The position numbers and the translations under genes were made by a program. This document shows positions 16,072 through 25,804 of a stretch of 45,071 nt of DNA, piece after piece. The notes under the pieces are model-generated. The model saw only the letters and a list, made by a program, of their open reading frames with translations, was not told where the DNA came from and ran no database searches. The stretch comes from Nitratireductor sp. (GTDB lineage: Bacteria > Pseudomonadota > Alphaproteobacteria > Rhizobiales > Rhizobiaceae). The stretch is taken from contig JAGRLT010000164.1 of NCBI GenBank assembly GCA_020441665.1, positions 1-45,071 of the forward strand. The letters run 5' to 3'. Each line of letters starts with the position of its first letter. The stretch's first letter is position 1.

Positions 16072-17043
16072 ATGCTGGCATTCCTGATCAAACGTCTGGC
16101 CAACGCGATTTTCGTGATGCTCTCGGTGAGCTTCATCGCCTTCATGATCTTCCGGTTCGTGGGCGACCCGGTCGAACTGATGCTGAACGAGCAGGCCACC
16201 CAGGTGCAGCGCGACGAATTGCGGACAAGGCTGGGCCTCGACCAGTCCTTCATCATCCAGTTCGGCACCTTCGTCTCCAACGCCTCAAAGGGCGATTTCG
16301 GCATCTCGTTCCGCAACCAGCAGGACGTGCTGGCGATGATCGCCGAACGCTTTCCCGCGACGTTCGAACTGGTGATCGTGGCGACGCTGATTTCGCTCAT
16401 CGTCGGCATTCCCATGGGGGTGATCACCGCGATCCGACGACAGACCTGGTATGCGGAAACCATGCAGTTCACGTCGATCATCGGCGTGTCGCTGCCAAGC
16501 TTCGTGGTGGGCATCGGGCTGATCCTGATCTTTTCGGTGTGGCTTGGCTGGTTCCCGGCTTTCGGCCGGGGAGACACCGTCAATATCGGCTGGTGGTCGA
16601 CGGGGCTGCTGACCCATTCGGGGCGCATGTCGATCATCCTGCCGGCGCTTTCCCTCTCGCTGTTCCAGATCACGCTGGTGATGCGCCTGGTACGGGCCGA
16701 GATGCTCGAGGTGCTGCGCTCGGACTTCATCAAGTTCGCCCGAGCGCGCGGCGTGCCGGCCCGCATCATCCATTTCCGCCATGCGCTGCGCAATTGCCTG
16801 ATGCCGGTCGTCACCATGACCGCCATGCAGATCGGCGGGCTGATCGCCTTCGCGCTGGTCACCGAGACGGTGTTCCAGTGGCCCGGCATGGGGCTTTTGT
16901 TCATCCAGGCCGTGACCTTCGTCGATGTGCCGATCATGGCGGCCTACCTGTGCATCGTCGCGCTGATCTTCGTGGTGCTCAACACCCTGGTCGACATCTC
17001 CTATGCGATCATCGACCCCCGTTTGCGTGGAGCCGAGAAATGA
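16072..17043 (+). CDS. ABC transporter permease, DppB type
   Basis: A 323-residue inner-membrane protein with six helices. It has the DppB/OppB features: N-terminal FLIKRLANAIFVMLSVSFIAF, the loop FRFVGDPVELMLNEQA and LRTRLGLDQSFIIQF, and the EAA loop near VRAEMLEVLRSDFIKFARARGV that contacts the ATPases. It pairs with the DppC-type permease, whose start overlaps its stop (ATGA). Start chosen at ATG 16072, preceded by GGAG and AAGG sequences. Confidence 0.92.
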   Translation: MLAFLIKRLANAIFVMLSVSFIAFMIFRFVGDPVELMLNEQATQVQRDELRTRLGLDQSFIIQFGTFVSNASKGDFGISFRNQQDVLAMIAERFPATFELVIVATLISLIVGIPMGVITAIRRQTWYAETMQFTSIIGVSLPSFVVGIGLILIFSVWLGWFPAFGRGDTVNIGWWSTGLLTHSGRMSIILPALSLSLFQITLVMRLVRAEMLEVLRSDFIKFARARGVPARIIHFRHALRNCLMPVVTMTAMQIGGLIAFALVTETVFQWPGMGLLFIQAVTFVDVPIMAAYLCIVALIFVVLNTLVDISYAIIDPRLRGAEK

Positions 17044-17990
17044 CCGAACTCCAGGTTCCATCGGCGGCGAAATCGCAACCCGGCCGGATTGCCCGCTTTC
17101 TCGACAGCGACCTGTGGTGGAGCTTCAAGAGCTCGAAGTCGGCGGTCGGTGCGGCGATCACGCTGGGCCTGGTGATTGCCGCCGCGCTGCTGGCGCCGGT
17201 CCTGTCGCCGCAGAACCCCTACGACCTCGCCTCGCTGGAACTGTGGAATGCCGAATTGCCGCCGATCTGGATGGAGGGCGGCCAGATGCCCTTCCTGCTG
17301 GGCACCGATGTGCAGGGCCGCGACATCCTGTCGGGCATTCTCTACGGAACGCGGATTTCCATCTTCATCGGCCTTGCCAGCGTGGTGGTCTCGCTTGCCA
17401 TCGGCATTGTCGCCGGACTGATGGCCGGTTTCTACGGCGGCTGGGTCGACAATGTGCTGATGCGGGTGGGCGATGTGCTGTTGTCCATCCCGATCATCCT
17501 GGTGGCGATCCTGGTCAGTTCCGTGGCGCAGGCACTGCTGCCGCCGGAACTGCGCGAGGCCGGAATATCGATCGTGCTGGTACTGGCGATCGCGATGTAT
17601 TCCTGGGTGCAGTATGCCCGGGTGGTGCGCGCGCAGACCATGGTCGAGCGGCGCAAGGAATATGTCCAGGCGTCCCGTCTCGTCGGCACCCCCGCCCGCC
17701 GGCTCATGCTCAAGCATATCCTGCCCAACACGCTGACCCCGGTTTTCGTCACCGCGACGCTCAATTTCGGTCTCGCCATCCTGATCGAGGCGACGCTATC
17801 GTTCCTCGGCGTCGGAATGCCGCCCGACCAGCCCTCGCTCGGCACGCTGATCCGGGTCGGCAACCAGTATCTGTTCTCCGGGTCGTGGTGGATCGTGCTC
17901 TTCCCGTCGATCCAGCTCTGCATCCTCGTCGTCTCCGTAAACATGCTCGGTGACTGGCTGCGCGACGCACTGAACCCGAAACTTCGATAA
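17040..17990 (+). CDS. ABC transporter permease, DppC type
   Basis: A 316-residue inner-membrane protein. The cytoplasmic N-terminus is followed by the DppC/OppC pattern: LLAPVLSPQNPYD, the periplasmic LLGTDVQGRDILSGILYGTR, then IGIVAGLMAGFYGGWVD and the EAA loop region RVVRAQTMVERRKEYVQASR. C-terminal helices include ATLSFLGVGMPPDQPSLGTL. It starts inside the stop codon of the DppB-type gene by an ATGA overlap, so the two are translationally coupled and form the heterodimeric channel. Confidence 0.92.
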   Translation: MTELQVPSAAKSQPGRIARFLDSDLWWSFKSSKSAVGAAITLGLVIAAALLAPVLSPQNPYDLASLELWNAELPPIWMEGGQMPFLLGTDVQGRDILSGILYGTRISIFIGLASVVVSLAIGIVAGLMAGFYGGWVDNVLMRVGDVLLSIPIILVAILVSSVAQALLPPELREAGISIVLVLAIAMYSWVQYARVVRAQTMVERRKEYVQASRLVGTPARRLMLKHILPNTLTPVFVTATLNFGLAILIEATLSFLGVGMPPDQPSLGTLIRVGNQYLFSGSWWIVLFPSIQLCILVVSVNMLGDWLRDALNPKLR

Positions 17991-18003
17991 GGACGGTATT
18001 CGA

Positions 18004-19200
18004 ATGACCTCGCTTTTGATCCGCAATGCCCGCATCGGCGACGACGCGCCTGCCGATATCCTGATCCGCGACGGCAAGATCGCCGAAATCGCCCGGGACA
18101 TCGCGGCTGACGGCGTACCGGTCGAGAACGCCGACGGGCACATCGCCATTGCCGGTCTTGTCGATGCCCACACCCATCTGGACAAGTCGCTGCTCGGCTG
18201 GCCCTGGTACAAGAACGATGTTGGTGGCGCGAGCCTGATGGCGATGATCGAGAACGAGCGCGCCATGAAGAAGAAGCTCGGCATCGATCCCCATGTGCAA
18301 TCCATGCGCCATGCGCTCAAATCCGTCGCTTTCGGCGCGACGCTGATCCGCAGCCATGTCGACATCGATACGGAGGGGGGGCTGCGTGCGCTGGAAGGCG
18401 TGATGCAGACCGCCGAGAAGCTCGCCGATGTGGTCGAGATCGAGACGGTTGCCTTTCCGCAATCCGGCCTGATGATCCGCGAGGGTACGGTGGAACTGAT
18501 GGATCAGGCCCTGGCAATGGGCGCCGATCTGGTCGGCGGGCTCGACCCGTGCGGGGTGGACCGGGATCCCAAGGGGCATCTCGACGCGATCTTCGCGCTG
18601 GCCGAAAAGCATGGCAAGGGCATCGACATTCACCTGCATGAACGCGGCGAACTCGGCCTGTTCTCGATGGAGATGATCCTCGACCGTGCCGAGGCACTCG
18701 CCATGAAGGGGCTCGTCACCATCTCGCATGCCTTCTGCCTTGGCATGCCCGACTATCATCGTACGGAGCCGATGCTGGCCCGGCTGGCGGCGATGGATGT
18801 GCGCATCATGACCACGGCGCCGTCGTCCTCTCCCGCGCCGCTGGTAAAGCAGCTGGATGCCCATGGCATCAAGCTGGGCGCCGGCAATGACGGCATCCAG
18901 GACACCTGGGGCCCCTATGGCAATGGCGACATGCTGGAGCGGGCGAAGATCGTCGGCCAGCGCAACAATCTGCGAATGGACAGCGAAGTCAAACGGGCGC
19001 TCGATGTCTGCTCGGGCGGCGGGGCGGAGGCGATGGCCAAACCGCGCCGGGCGCTTGAAGCGGGCGCGCCGGGCGACGTTGTTCTGGTCGAGGGGGAAAC
19101 CGTCGTCCAGGCGGTCGTCAGCCATGCGCCGCGCAGGCTGGTCGTCAAGGGCGGCCATGTCACCGCGCGCGACGGCAAGACGCTGGTCGAAGCGCCGTGA
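18004..19200 (+). CDS. Cytosine deaminase-like amidohydrolase
   Basis: A 398-residue metal-dependent hydrolase of the CodA/AtzC branch. All expected metal and acid/base residues are visible: H56 and H58 (DAHTHLDKS), H210 with E213 (HLHE), H242 (SHAF) and D296 (AGNDGIQDTW). Family members deaminate cytosine, isocytosine, ammelide derivatives or similar ring amides. Here the gene lies 13 bases after the permease gene inside an ABC operon, so the substrate is probably the imported compound, not nucleobase salvage. The stop overlaps the start of the second amidohydrolase (GTGA). Confidence 0.85.
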   Translation: MTSLLIRNARIGDDAPADILIRDGKIAEIARDIAADGVPVENADGHIAIAGLVDAHTHLDKSLLGWPWYKNDVGGASLMAMIENERAMKKKLGIDPHVQSMRHALKSVAFGATLIRSHVDIDTEGGLRALEGVMQTAEKLADVVEIETVAFPQSGLMIREGTVELMDQALAMGADLVGGLDPCGVDRDPKGHLDAIFALAEKHGKGIDIHLHERGELGLFSMEMILDRAEALAMKGLVTISHAFCLGMPDYHRTEPMLARLAAMDVRIMTTAPSSSPAPLVKQLDAHGIKLGAGNDGIQDTWGPYGNGDMLERAKIVGQRNNLRMDSEVKRALDVCSGGGAEAMAKPRRALEAGAPGDVVLVEGETVVQAVVSHAPRRLVVKGGHVTARDGKTLVEAP

Positions 19201-20696
19201 CCGGCTTTTCCGACATTGCGCTGGGCACGCGCCCGGCGGGGCGCTGGGCGCTGACGGCTCAATGGCTGATCGCCGACACCCCCTCGGGCCGCCATCTCGT
19301 CCCCTCGGGCGAGGTGGTCATCGAGGGCGATACCATCATCCATGCCGGCCCCCGGTTCAAGGGCGAGGTCGCCGCGCGCTACGACATGGGGGCATCGCTC
19401 ATCGCGCCGGGCTTTGTCGATCTCGACGCGCTTTCGGACCTCGATACGACGCTTCTCGCCTTCGACAACTGGCCGGGCGAGAAGAAGGGCCGCGTGTGGC
19501 CGCGTTCCTATGTGGAGCGTGGACCCTACGAGATGTATACGCCGGAGGAACTGGCCTTCCAGAAGAGGTTCGCCTTCGCGCAACTGCTCCTCAACGGCAT
19601 CACCTCAGCTGCCCCGATAGCCTCGCTGTTCTATCGCGAATGGGGCGAGACGACGGCGGAATTCGACGCGGCGGCGCAAGCCGCCAACGAGCTCGGCCTG
19701 CGGGTCTGGCTCGGCCCGGCCTATCGCTCGGGCGGCATGGTGGTGGAAGCCGACGGCCGCATGGTGGCCGAGTTCGACGAGGCACGGGGTCTGAACGGGC
19801 TGGAGGAAGCGATCGCCTTTGCCGGCAGGTGGCAGGGCGACGGGCTGGTCAGCCCGATGCTTGCGCCCGACCGGGTGGAGACATGCACCGAGGCCCTGCT
19901 GCGGCGTACTTTGCAGGCAGCCGATGAACTGGATTGCCCGGTGCGTCTTCACATGGCGCAAGGCAGGATGGAGCGCGACACGGTGCAGGCGCTGCACGGC
20001 AAGTCCGCGCCCGCCTGGCTTGGCGACATGGGCCTGCTCAACGCCCGCCTGCTGGCGCCCCATGCCACGGTCGCGGATGAGGCCGATCTTCAGCGTTATG
20101 CCGATAACGGCGTGACGGTGGTGCATTGTCCCCTGGTCAACGCCCGTCACGGCGGTGCGCTGCGGTCTTTCCGGCGGCTGCGGGAAATGGGTATCCGCAT
20201 CGCCATGGGTACCGATACCGCGCCACCCGACATGGTGCTCAACATGGCGGTGGGCATGATGGCCTGTCGCGTGGTCGAAGCCGATATTGCCGCCTGCACC
20301 TCTTCCGATTTCTTTGATGCGGCGACGAAGAACGGCGCCGAGGCGCTGGGGCGGTCGGATATCGGCGTGCTGCGCGCCGGAGCCAAGGCCGATCTTGCCG
20401 TCTTCGACCTGAGCGATCCGGCGATGGCGCCGTGCATCGACCCGGTGCAGACGCTGATCCTCGGCGCCACCGGCCGCGTCACCCGCGCCACGATCGTCGA
20501 TGGCCGCCTTTCCATGCGCGATGGCGCCGTGGCGGGCATCGACATGAAATCCGCCCGCATCCGGGCCCAGGCCCAGTTCGACGGCCTGATCGCGAAATAT
20601 CCCGAGCGCACTGCCGGCCACCCGGGGGTGGCCGAGATATTCCCGCCCGCCTATCCGCTCATGGCAGGCGCAACGCCATCACGGAGCGTGTCATGA
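19197..20696 (+). CDS. Amidohydrolase-family protein lacking most metal ligands
   Basis: A 499-residue protein with the architecture of the AtzA/TrzN/SsnA branch: N- and C-terminal beta sandwich around a TIM barrel (ASLIAPGFVD near 66-75; GVLRAGAKADLAVFDL near the end). The HxH motif that should follow PGFVD is replaced by D77-A-L79 (GFVDLDALSDLD). The catalytic Glu of the HxxE motif is Gln (H252-M-A-Q255). H289 and D340 (MGTDTAP) remain. Classical hydrolysis with a bound zinc or iron is thus doubtful. It starts with GTG overlapping the preceding stop and overlaps the next gene by ATGA, so it is firmly part of the operon and not a decaying pseudogene by reading frame. Confidence 0.82.
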   Translation: MTGFSDIALGTRPAGRWALTAQWLIADTPSGRHLVPSGEVVIEGDTIIHAGPRFKGEVAARYDMGASLIAPGFVDLDALSDLDTTLLAFDNWPGEKKGRVWPRSYVERGPYEMYTPEELAFQKRFAFAQLLLNGITSAAPIASLFYREWGETTAEFDAAAQAANELGLRVWLGPAYRSGGMVVEADGRMVAEFDEARGLNGLEEAIAFAGRWQGDGLVSPMLAPDRVETCTEALLRRTLQAADELDCPVRLHMAQGRMERDTVQALHGKSAPAWLGDMGLLNARLLAPHATVADEADLQRYADNGVTVVHCPLVNARHGGALRSFRRLREMGIRIAMGTDTAPPDMVLNMAVGMMACRVVEADIAACTSSDFFDAATKNGAEALGRSDIGVLRAGAKADLAVFDLSDPAMAPCIDPVQTLILGATGRVTRATIVDGRLSMRDGAVAGIDMKSARIRAQAQFDGLIAKYPERTAGHPGVAEIFPPAYPLMAGATPSRSVS

Positions 20697-21721
20697 CGCC
20701 TGCCGCCGCATCGCAACGGACCGGAACCGATACCATGGCCGCGCGGAGCGCCGCGCCTGCCCTGGAGGTCTCGAACCTGACGGTGGAATTCCGCACCCGC
20801 CGCGGGACGCTGACCGCGATCGACGATGTCTCGATGCGAATCGCACCGGGCGAAATTCTCGGCGTGGTGGGCGAGTCGGGCGCCGGAAAGTCGATCACCG
20901 GCCTTGCCGTTCTCGGCCTGCTCGAGGTGCCGGGCCGGATTGCCGCCGGCGAGATCCATGTCAACGGAAGGCGGATCGATACCTTGACCGAGGAGCAGCT
21001 CACCAAGGTTCGCGGACGCGAGATGGGGGCGATATTTCAGGACCCGCTGACCGCGCTCAATCCGATTTTCAGCATCGGGGCGCAGCTCATCGAAACCATC
21101 CGCCTGCATACCGATCTGTCGAAGGAAGAAGCGCGGCAACGGGCCATCAAGCTGCTGCGCGAGGTCGGCATTCCGGCGCCGGAGGAGCGGCTCGATCAGT
21201 ATCCGCACCAGTTTTCCGGCGGGATGCGCCAGCGTGTCGTCATCGCGCTGGCGCTGGCGGCCGAACCGGCGCTGATCATCGCCGACGAGCCGACCACGGC
21301 GCTCGACGTTTCGATCCAGGCGCAGATCACCGCGCTTCTCAGGCGGCTTTGCGACGATCACCAGACCGGCATCATGCTGGTCACCCACGACATGGGTGTC
21401 ATCGCCGAGACCGCCGACCGGGTCGCCGTGATGTATTCGGGGCGGGTGGTGGAGACCGGCCGGGTCGAGGATGTGATCCACGATGCCCAGCATCCCTATA
21501 CCAAGGGGCTGATGGCGGCGATCCCCAGCCTGCACGAACGGGTCGACAAGCTGGCGCAGATCGACGGCTCGATGCCGCGCCTCAATGCCCGGCCGCCGGG
21601 CTGCGCGTTCAATGCGCGCTGTCCTGCCGCCGGTCCCCGCTGCCATCGCGACAAGCCGGTTCTCGTGCCGGCTGGCCGCGGCGAAGCGGCCTGTTTCCTG
21701 CACGATGGAGGGACTGAGTGA
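20693..21721 (+). CDS. ABC transporter ATPase, DppD type
   Basis: A 342-residue ATPase. Walker A is GESGAGKS (residues about 62-69), followed by Q-loop [11 protein letters not shown], signature FSGGMRQR, Walker [13 protein letters not shown] and H-loop VTHDMG. The C-terminal oligopeptide-transporter extension has spaced cysteines (GCAFNARCP...RCHRDKP...ACFLH), which in relatives bind an iron-sulfur cluster. The first 25 residues are unusual low-complexity sequence; an internal ATG at residue 15 (MAARSAAP) is a possible start, but the ATGA overlap with the preceding gene favours 20693. Confidence 0.9.
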   Translation: MTPAAASQRTGTDTMAARSAAPALEVSNLTVEFRTRRGTLTAIDDVSMRIAPGEILGVVGESGAGKSITGLAVLGLLEVPGRIAAGEIHVNGRRIDTLTEEQLTKVRGREMGAIFQDPLTALNPIFSIGAQLIETIRLHTDLSKEEARQRAIKLLREVGIPAPEERLDQYPHQFSGGMRQRVVIALALAAEPALIIADEPTTALDVSIQAQITALLRRLCDDHQTGIMLVTHDMGVIAETADRVAVMYSGRVVETGRVEDVIHDAQHPYTKGLMAAIPSLHERVDKLAQIDGSMPRLNARPPGCAFNARCPAAGPRCHRDKPVLVPAGRGEAACFLHDGGTE

Positions 21722-22713
21722 TGGATGCGGCAACACCGATCCTGAGCGTCGAAAACGTCTCCAAGGAGTTCGACGTCTCCGCGCCCTGGCTCAACCGGGT
21801 GCTGGAGGGCAAGCCGAAAATGTTCGTCAGGGCCGTCGACGAGGTGAGCTTTTCCGTGCCGCGCGGCAGCTGTTTCAGCATTGTCGGTGAATCGGGCTGC
21901 GGCAAGTCGACCGTCGCCCGCCTCGTCACGGGGCTGTATAGCTGCAGCGCCGGAGACATTCATTTCGGGGAGGGGCAGGGCGGCCGTCCCGTCCGCGTCC
22001 AGATGATCTTTCAGGACCCCCATTCGAGCCTCAATCCGCGCTGGCGTGTCGGCAACATCATCGCCGAGCCGATCCGCGAGATGAAGCTGCGGACGGGCGA
22101 GGCGCAGATACGCGCGCGGGTCGAGGAACTGCTGGCGACGGTGGGACTCGCCGCCGACGATGCGGACAAGTTTCCGCACGAGTTTTCGGGCGGTCAGCGA
22201 CAGCGCGTTTCGATCGCCCGGGCGCTGGCTTCCGAACCCGAACTGCTGGTATGCGACGAGCCCACCTCGGCGCTGGACGTGTCGGTGCAGGCACAGATCC
22301 TCAATCTGATGCGGCGCCTTCAGGACGAGCTGGGGCTGACCTATCTCTTCATCAGCCACAATCTGAGCGTCGTGCGGCACATGTCCGATACGATCGCGGT
22401 GATGTATCTCGGCCGCATCGTCGAGATGGCGCCGGCCGAGACGCTGTTCAACGCGCCGCAACACCCCTATTCCCGGCTCCTGCTCGGCACGATTCCCGAC
22501 ATTCATGCGCCGAAACGGGAGCGCGAATTGCAGTCCGGCGAGCCGCCCAGCCCTCTCAATCCGCCGGCTGGCTGCACGTTCAATCCGCGTTGCCCTCTCG
22601 CCAATGACCGCTGCCGCCGCGATCTGCCGAACCTTTTCGCCGTCGGCGAAACCTCGGTACGCTGCCACGCGGTGGAAGAGGGCCGCGCACAGGAAATGCC
22701 TTCAGCCGGGTAA
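21721..22713 (+). CDS. ABC transporter ATPase, DppF type
   Basis: A 330-residue ATPase, partner of the DppD-type subunit. Walker A GESGCGKS, Q-loop IFQDPHSSLNPRW, signature FSGGQRQR, Walker B LLVCDEPTSALD and H-loop ISHNLS are intact. The C-terminal domain carries the cysteine set GCTFNPRCPLANDRC and VRCH. The ATG at 21721 shares its A with the preceding TGA stop. An insertion after the first strand (APWLNRVLEGKPKM) is longer than in E. coli DppF but usual in rhizobial homologues. Confidence 0.9.
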   Translation: MDAATPILSVENVSKEFDVSAPWLNRVLEGKPKMFVRAVDEVSFSVPRGSCFSIVGESGCGKSTVARLVTGLYSCSAGDIHFGEGQGGRPVRVQMIFQDPHSSLNPRWRVGNIIAEPIREMKLRTGEAQIRARVEELLATVGLAADDADKFPHEFSGGQRQRVSIARALASEPELLVCDEPTSALDVSVQAQILNLMRRLQDELGLTYLFISHNLSVVRHMSDTIAVMYLGRIVEMAPAETLFNAPQHPYSRLLLGTIPDIHAPKRERELQSGEPPSPLNPPAGCTFNPRCPLANDRCRRDLPNLFAVGETSVRCHAVEEGRAQEMPSAG

Positions 22714-22717
22714 CATC

Positions 22718-23371
22718 ATGCAGTTCGACTTCACCAAATTGCCGCCTGCCGACCGCTATCGGCTTCTGACCAATTTTGTCGGCCCGCGTCCGATTGCGCT
22801 GATCACGACGCGCGCCGCCGCCGGGCACGACAATGCGGCGCCGATGAGCTTCTTCAACGTGTTCGCGCATGATCCGCCGATCGTCATCATCGGCTTCAGC
22901 GCGCGGCCCGACGGCAGCGAAAAGGATACGATCGGCAATATCCGGCGCACCGGGCAGTTCTGCGTCAACATGGTCGACATGGCCCTGGCCGATCAGATGA
23001 TCGTCTGCGGCGTCAACTTCGCGGCGGAGGTCGACGAGCTCGAAATCGCCGGCCTCGAAGCCCGGCCCTGTGCCCAGATCGATGCGGCGCGGATCGCCAA
23101 TACGCCCTGCGCCATGGAATGCAGGATCGAGCGGATCATCGACTATCCCGGACGCGCCATCGTCATGGGCGAGGTCGTTGAAATGCATGTGCGCGACGAC
23201 TGTCTCGACGCCGGCGGGCGCTATGTCGACCCATCGGTCTATCAGCCCATCGCCCGGCTGCATGCCGACAACTACATCGTCAGCGACCGGCAGTTCGAAC
23301 TGAAGAAGTCGGCGGAACTGGCGGCGCGGGAGGTAGCGCAGAGCCCGGGAAAGCCGGTGGAGCGGAACTGA
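22718..23371 (+). CDS. Flavin reductase-like domain protein (FMN-binding split barrel)
   Basis: A 217-residue flavoprotein of the flavin_reduct family. It begins PADRYRLLTNFVGPRPIALITT, then NAAPMSFFNVFAHDPPIVIIGF (FMN phosphate contacts) and KDTIGNIRRTGQFCVNMVD. Members reduce free FMN or FAD with NAD(P)H for a partner monooxygenase, or act as stand-alone flavoenzymes. No monooxygenase is encoded in this operon, so its partner is unknown. It starts 4 bases after the ATPase gene and is the last gene before an intrinsic terminator. Confidence 0.85.
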   Translation: MQFDFTKLPPADRYRLLTNFVGPRPIALITTRAAAGHDNAAPMSFFNVFAHDPPIVIIGFSARPDGSEKDTIGNIRRTGQFCVNMVDMALADQMIVCGVNFAAEVDELEIAGLEARPCAQIDAARIANTPCAMECRIERIIDYPGRAIVMGEVVEMHVRDDCLDAGGRYVDPSVYQPIARLHADNYIVSDRQFELKKSAELAAREVAQSPGKPVERN

Positions 23372-23374
23372 GGC

Positions 23375-23396
23375 GCCGATACATCGGCTTTTCTTT
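23375..23396 (+). terminator. Terminator of the ABC-amidohydrolase operon
   Basis: GCCGAT-AC-ATCGGC followed by TTTTCTTT lies 4 bases after the flavin reductase stop. The T-run merges into the regulatory box of nosR, so the terminator of one operon abuts the promoter of the next. Confidence 0.7.
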
Positions 23397-23436
23397 GCGA
23401 TTCAACAAAGAGGAATAACCGCGTATTTCCTAGACA
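23393..23436 (+). promoter_or_regulatory. nosR promoter with degenerate NnrR/Fnr-type box
   Basis: CTTTG and CAAAG arms (23393-23397, 23406-23410) enclose 8 bases, giving TTGCG-ATTC-AACAA: a perfect left half of TTGCG-N4-CGCAA and a TTG-N8-CAA core. The centre is at 23401.5. If the box is at -41.5, the -10 hexamer falls exactly on TAGACA (23431-23436) and transcription starts near 23443, 33 bases before nosR. A Crp/Fnr-family activator is the likely ligand; Fnr itself is an alternative. Confidence 0.65.
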
Positions 23437-23475
23437 TCGAACGGCACTGTTTCACCACCGCCGTTCGAGGGTCAG

Positions 23476-25800
23476 ATGTCGCGTTCGCCAAGGATAGCCG
23501 GGGAATATCCGCCCGGCCCCCGGTTCGAGAAAGCAGGCTGGGTTTGCGTTATCCGGGCGGTGCTCCGCGCAGTGCCGGTTCTGGCCGTTCTGATCGCTTT
23601 CGCCGCTGTGCTGGGCGCCGGAACGGCTTCCGCCGCGCCGCTGATCGCCAAGTTCATCCATGAGGTCGAACTCTCCGAGATCGTGCCCGGCGCAGACGCG
23701 CTTGGCGGCCTGCGCGAGGACATCCCCGTATATGAGGCGCGCAAGGGCGGCGAGGTCGCGGGCTATGTCTTTCTGACCTCCGATTTCGTCACCACGACCG
23801 GCTATTCGGGCAAGCCGATCCATGTGGTCATGGGGGTCGATCCGCAGGGGCGGATCACCGGCGTCAAACTCGTCAAGCATTCCGAGCCGATCGTGCTGGT
23901 CGGCATTCCCGAAAGCTCCATCCGGGCGGTTACCGAGAAATATGCCGGGCTCGATCTGGTGGCCCAGGCGCAATCGGGTGAAGGCGGCCACGATCTCGAG
24001 ATCGTTTCCGGCGCAACGGTGACGATCATGGTGATCGACGATTCCATCGTGCGGGCAGGCTTGCAGGTCGCCCGTCGGATGGGGCTGGGCGGGCTCGAAC
24101 CGCCGACGGAGGAAGCCGGGCCGAGGCTGCGCCTGAAGCAGCCGGAGGGGGAGGGCGTCGCCGTTTCCGACTGGCAGACGCTCGCCGGCGACGGCTCCAT
24201 CCGCTCGCTGCAGCTGGATGTCGGGCAGGTCAACAAGGCCTTCGAGGATAGCGGCGACGAGCGCGCGGTCCGGCGGCCGGAGCGGGGCGCGGCCGACGAC
24301 AGCTTCATCAACATGCAACTGGCGCTGGTCAGCGTGCCGGAAATCGGCCAAACCCTGCTCGGTGCCGATGAATACGCCAATCTGAGGGAATGGCTCGCGG
24401 AGGGAGAGCAGGCCATCCTGGTGCTGGGGCGCGGCAAATACTCCTTCAAGGGGTCGGGCTATGTCCGTGGCGGGATATTCGACCGCATCCAGCTCATTCA
24501 GGGCGAGGGTTCGGTGCGGTTTCACGACCGGATGCACCGCCGGCTGGGGCGGCTCGCGCCGGCCGATGCACCCACTTTCACGGAACTCGATCTCTTCAAG
24601 ATACCCGCCGATTCGGGCTTCGATCCCGCCGAGCCGTTTCGCCTGCAACTGCTGGTGCAACGCGCGGTCGGCGCCATCGACAAGGCGTTCATCACCTTCG
24701 ATCTCGGCTATCGGACCCCGGAGCGCTATCTCGAAGCCGTTCAGCAGGCATCCTCTGCCGGCGAGGGCGCCGCTGCCGAGGCCGCGCCAGCCAGCAATCC
24801 CAACGAGCTGAGCCATTTGTGGCTGCGCATCTGGAACCAGAAACGGGTCGAGGTGGGTATCCTGATCGCCGCCCTCGGCGTCCTGACCGGGGTGTTCTTC
24901 TTCCAGATGCAGATCACGCGGAGCGAGCGCTTCGTCTACTGGTTCCGCATCGCCTTTCTGACCTTCACCCTGGTCGTGCTGGGCTGGTACGCCAATGCGC
25001 AGCTTTCGGTCGTCAACGTGCTGGCCTTCTTCAACGCGGCGATGACCAACTTCTCGTGGTCGGCCTTCCTGATGGATCCGCTGATCTTCATTCTGTGGTT
25101 TTCGGTCGCCGCCTCGCTGCTGTTCTGGGGCAGGGGGGTCTTCTGCGGCTGGCTGTGTCCGTTCGGCGCGCTGCAGGAGCTGACCAACAAGATCGCGCGC
25201 TATTTCCGCGTGCCGCAGATCACGGTTCCCTGGGGGCTGCACGAAAGGCTGTGGCCGATCAAGTACATGATCTTCCTGGGGCTGTTCGGGCTTTCGCTCT
25301 ACTCGCTGGACATGGCGGAGCGCTATGCCGAGATCGAACCGTTCAAGACGGCGATCATTCTCAAGTTCCAGCGCTCCTGGCCGTTCGTCCTGTTCGTGGT
25401 CGCGCTGCTCACCGCGGGACTTTTCATCGAGCGCTTCTATTGCCGCTATCTGTGCCCGCTCGGCGCGGCGCTGGCGATCCCGGCGCGGATGCGGATGTTC
25501 GACTGGCTGAAGCGGTACCGGGAATGCGGCAATCCCTGCAAGCGCTGCGCCAATGAATGCATGGTCCAGGCGATCCATCCCGACGGAAGCATCAACCCGA
25601 ACGAGTGCCATCAGTGCCTGCACTGCCAGGTTCTCTATCAGAGCAAGACGAAGTGTCCCGTCGTCATCAAGTTCGAGGCGAAAAGGGCCCGCAATCTGAA
25701 GGCCGCCGGCATCGATCCCGGTGTCGTGCCTTCGCCGCAATTGGTGGAAGCAGCAAACATCGCCCTCAGCCAGGGCAAAGCAGACATTGAAAGGAGATAG
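23476..25800 (+). CDS. nosR: NosR, flavin- and Fe-S-containing membrane regulator/electron donor of N2O reductase
   Basis: A 774-residue membrane protein. After an N-terminal membrane segment (residues about 27-50) comes a periplasmic FMN-binding domain with the flavin-attachment motif SGATVT near residue 176. A cluster of membrane helices follows from about 458, with the CGWLCP and CRYLCP motifs, then a ferredoxin-like cytoplasmic tail with [12 protein letters not shown] and CHQCLHC...KCP. NosR is needed for nosZ expression and for electron supply to NosZ in vivo. CGAGGG precedes the ATG. It is the first gene of the nos operon, 4 bases before nosZ. Confidence 0.96.
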   Translation: MSRSPRIAGEYPPGPRFEKAGWVCVIRAVLRAVPVLAVLIAFAAVLGAGTASAAPLIAKFIHEVELSEIVPGADALGGLREDIPVYEARKGGEVAGYVFLTSDFVTTTGYSGKPIHVVMGVDPQGRITGVKLVKHSEPIVLVGIPESSIRAVTEKYAGLDLVAQAQSGEGGHDLEIVSGATVTIMVIDDSIVRAGLQVARRMGLGGLEPPTEEAGPRLRLKQPEGEGVAVSDWQTLAGDGSIRSLQLDVGQVNKAFEDSGDERAVRRPERGAADDSFINMQLALVSVPEIGQTLLGADEYANLREWLAEGEQAILVLGRGKYSFKGSGYVRGGIFDRIQLIQGEGSVRFHDRMHRRLGRLAPADAPTFTELDLFKIPADSGFDPAEPFRLQLLVQRAVGAIDKAFITFDLGYRTPERYLEAVQQASSAGEGAAAEAAPASNPNELSHLWLRIWNQKRVEVGILIAALGVLTGVFFFQMQITRSERFVYWFRIAFLTFTLVVLGWYANAQLSVVNVLAFFNAAMTNFSWSAFLMDPLIFILWFSVAASLLFWGRGVFCGWLCPFGALQELTNKIARYFRVPQITVPWGLHERLWPIKYMIFLGLFGLSLYSLDMAERYAEIEPFKTAIILKFQRSWPFVLFVVALLTAGLFIERFYCRYLCPLGAALAIPARMRMFDWLKRYRECGNPCKRCANECMVQAIHPDGSINPNECHQCLHCQVLYQSKTKCPVVIKFEAKRARNLKAAGIDPGVVPSPQLVEAANIALSQGKADIERR

Positions 25801-25804
25801 CCTC

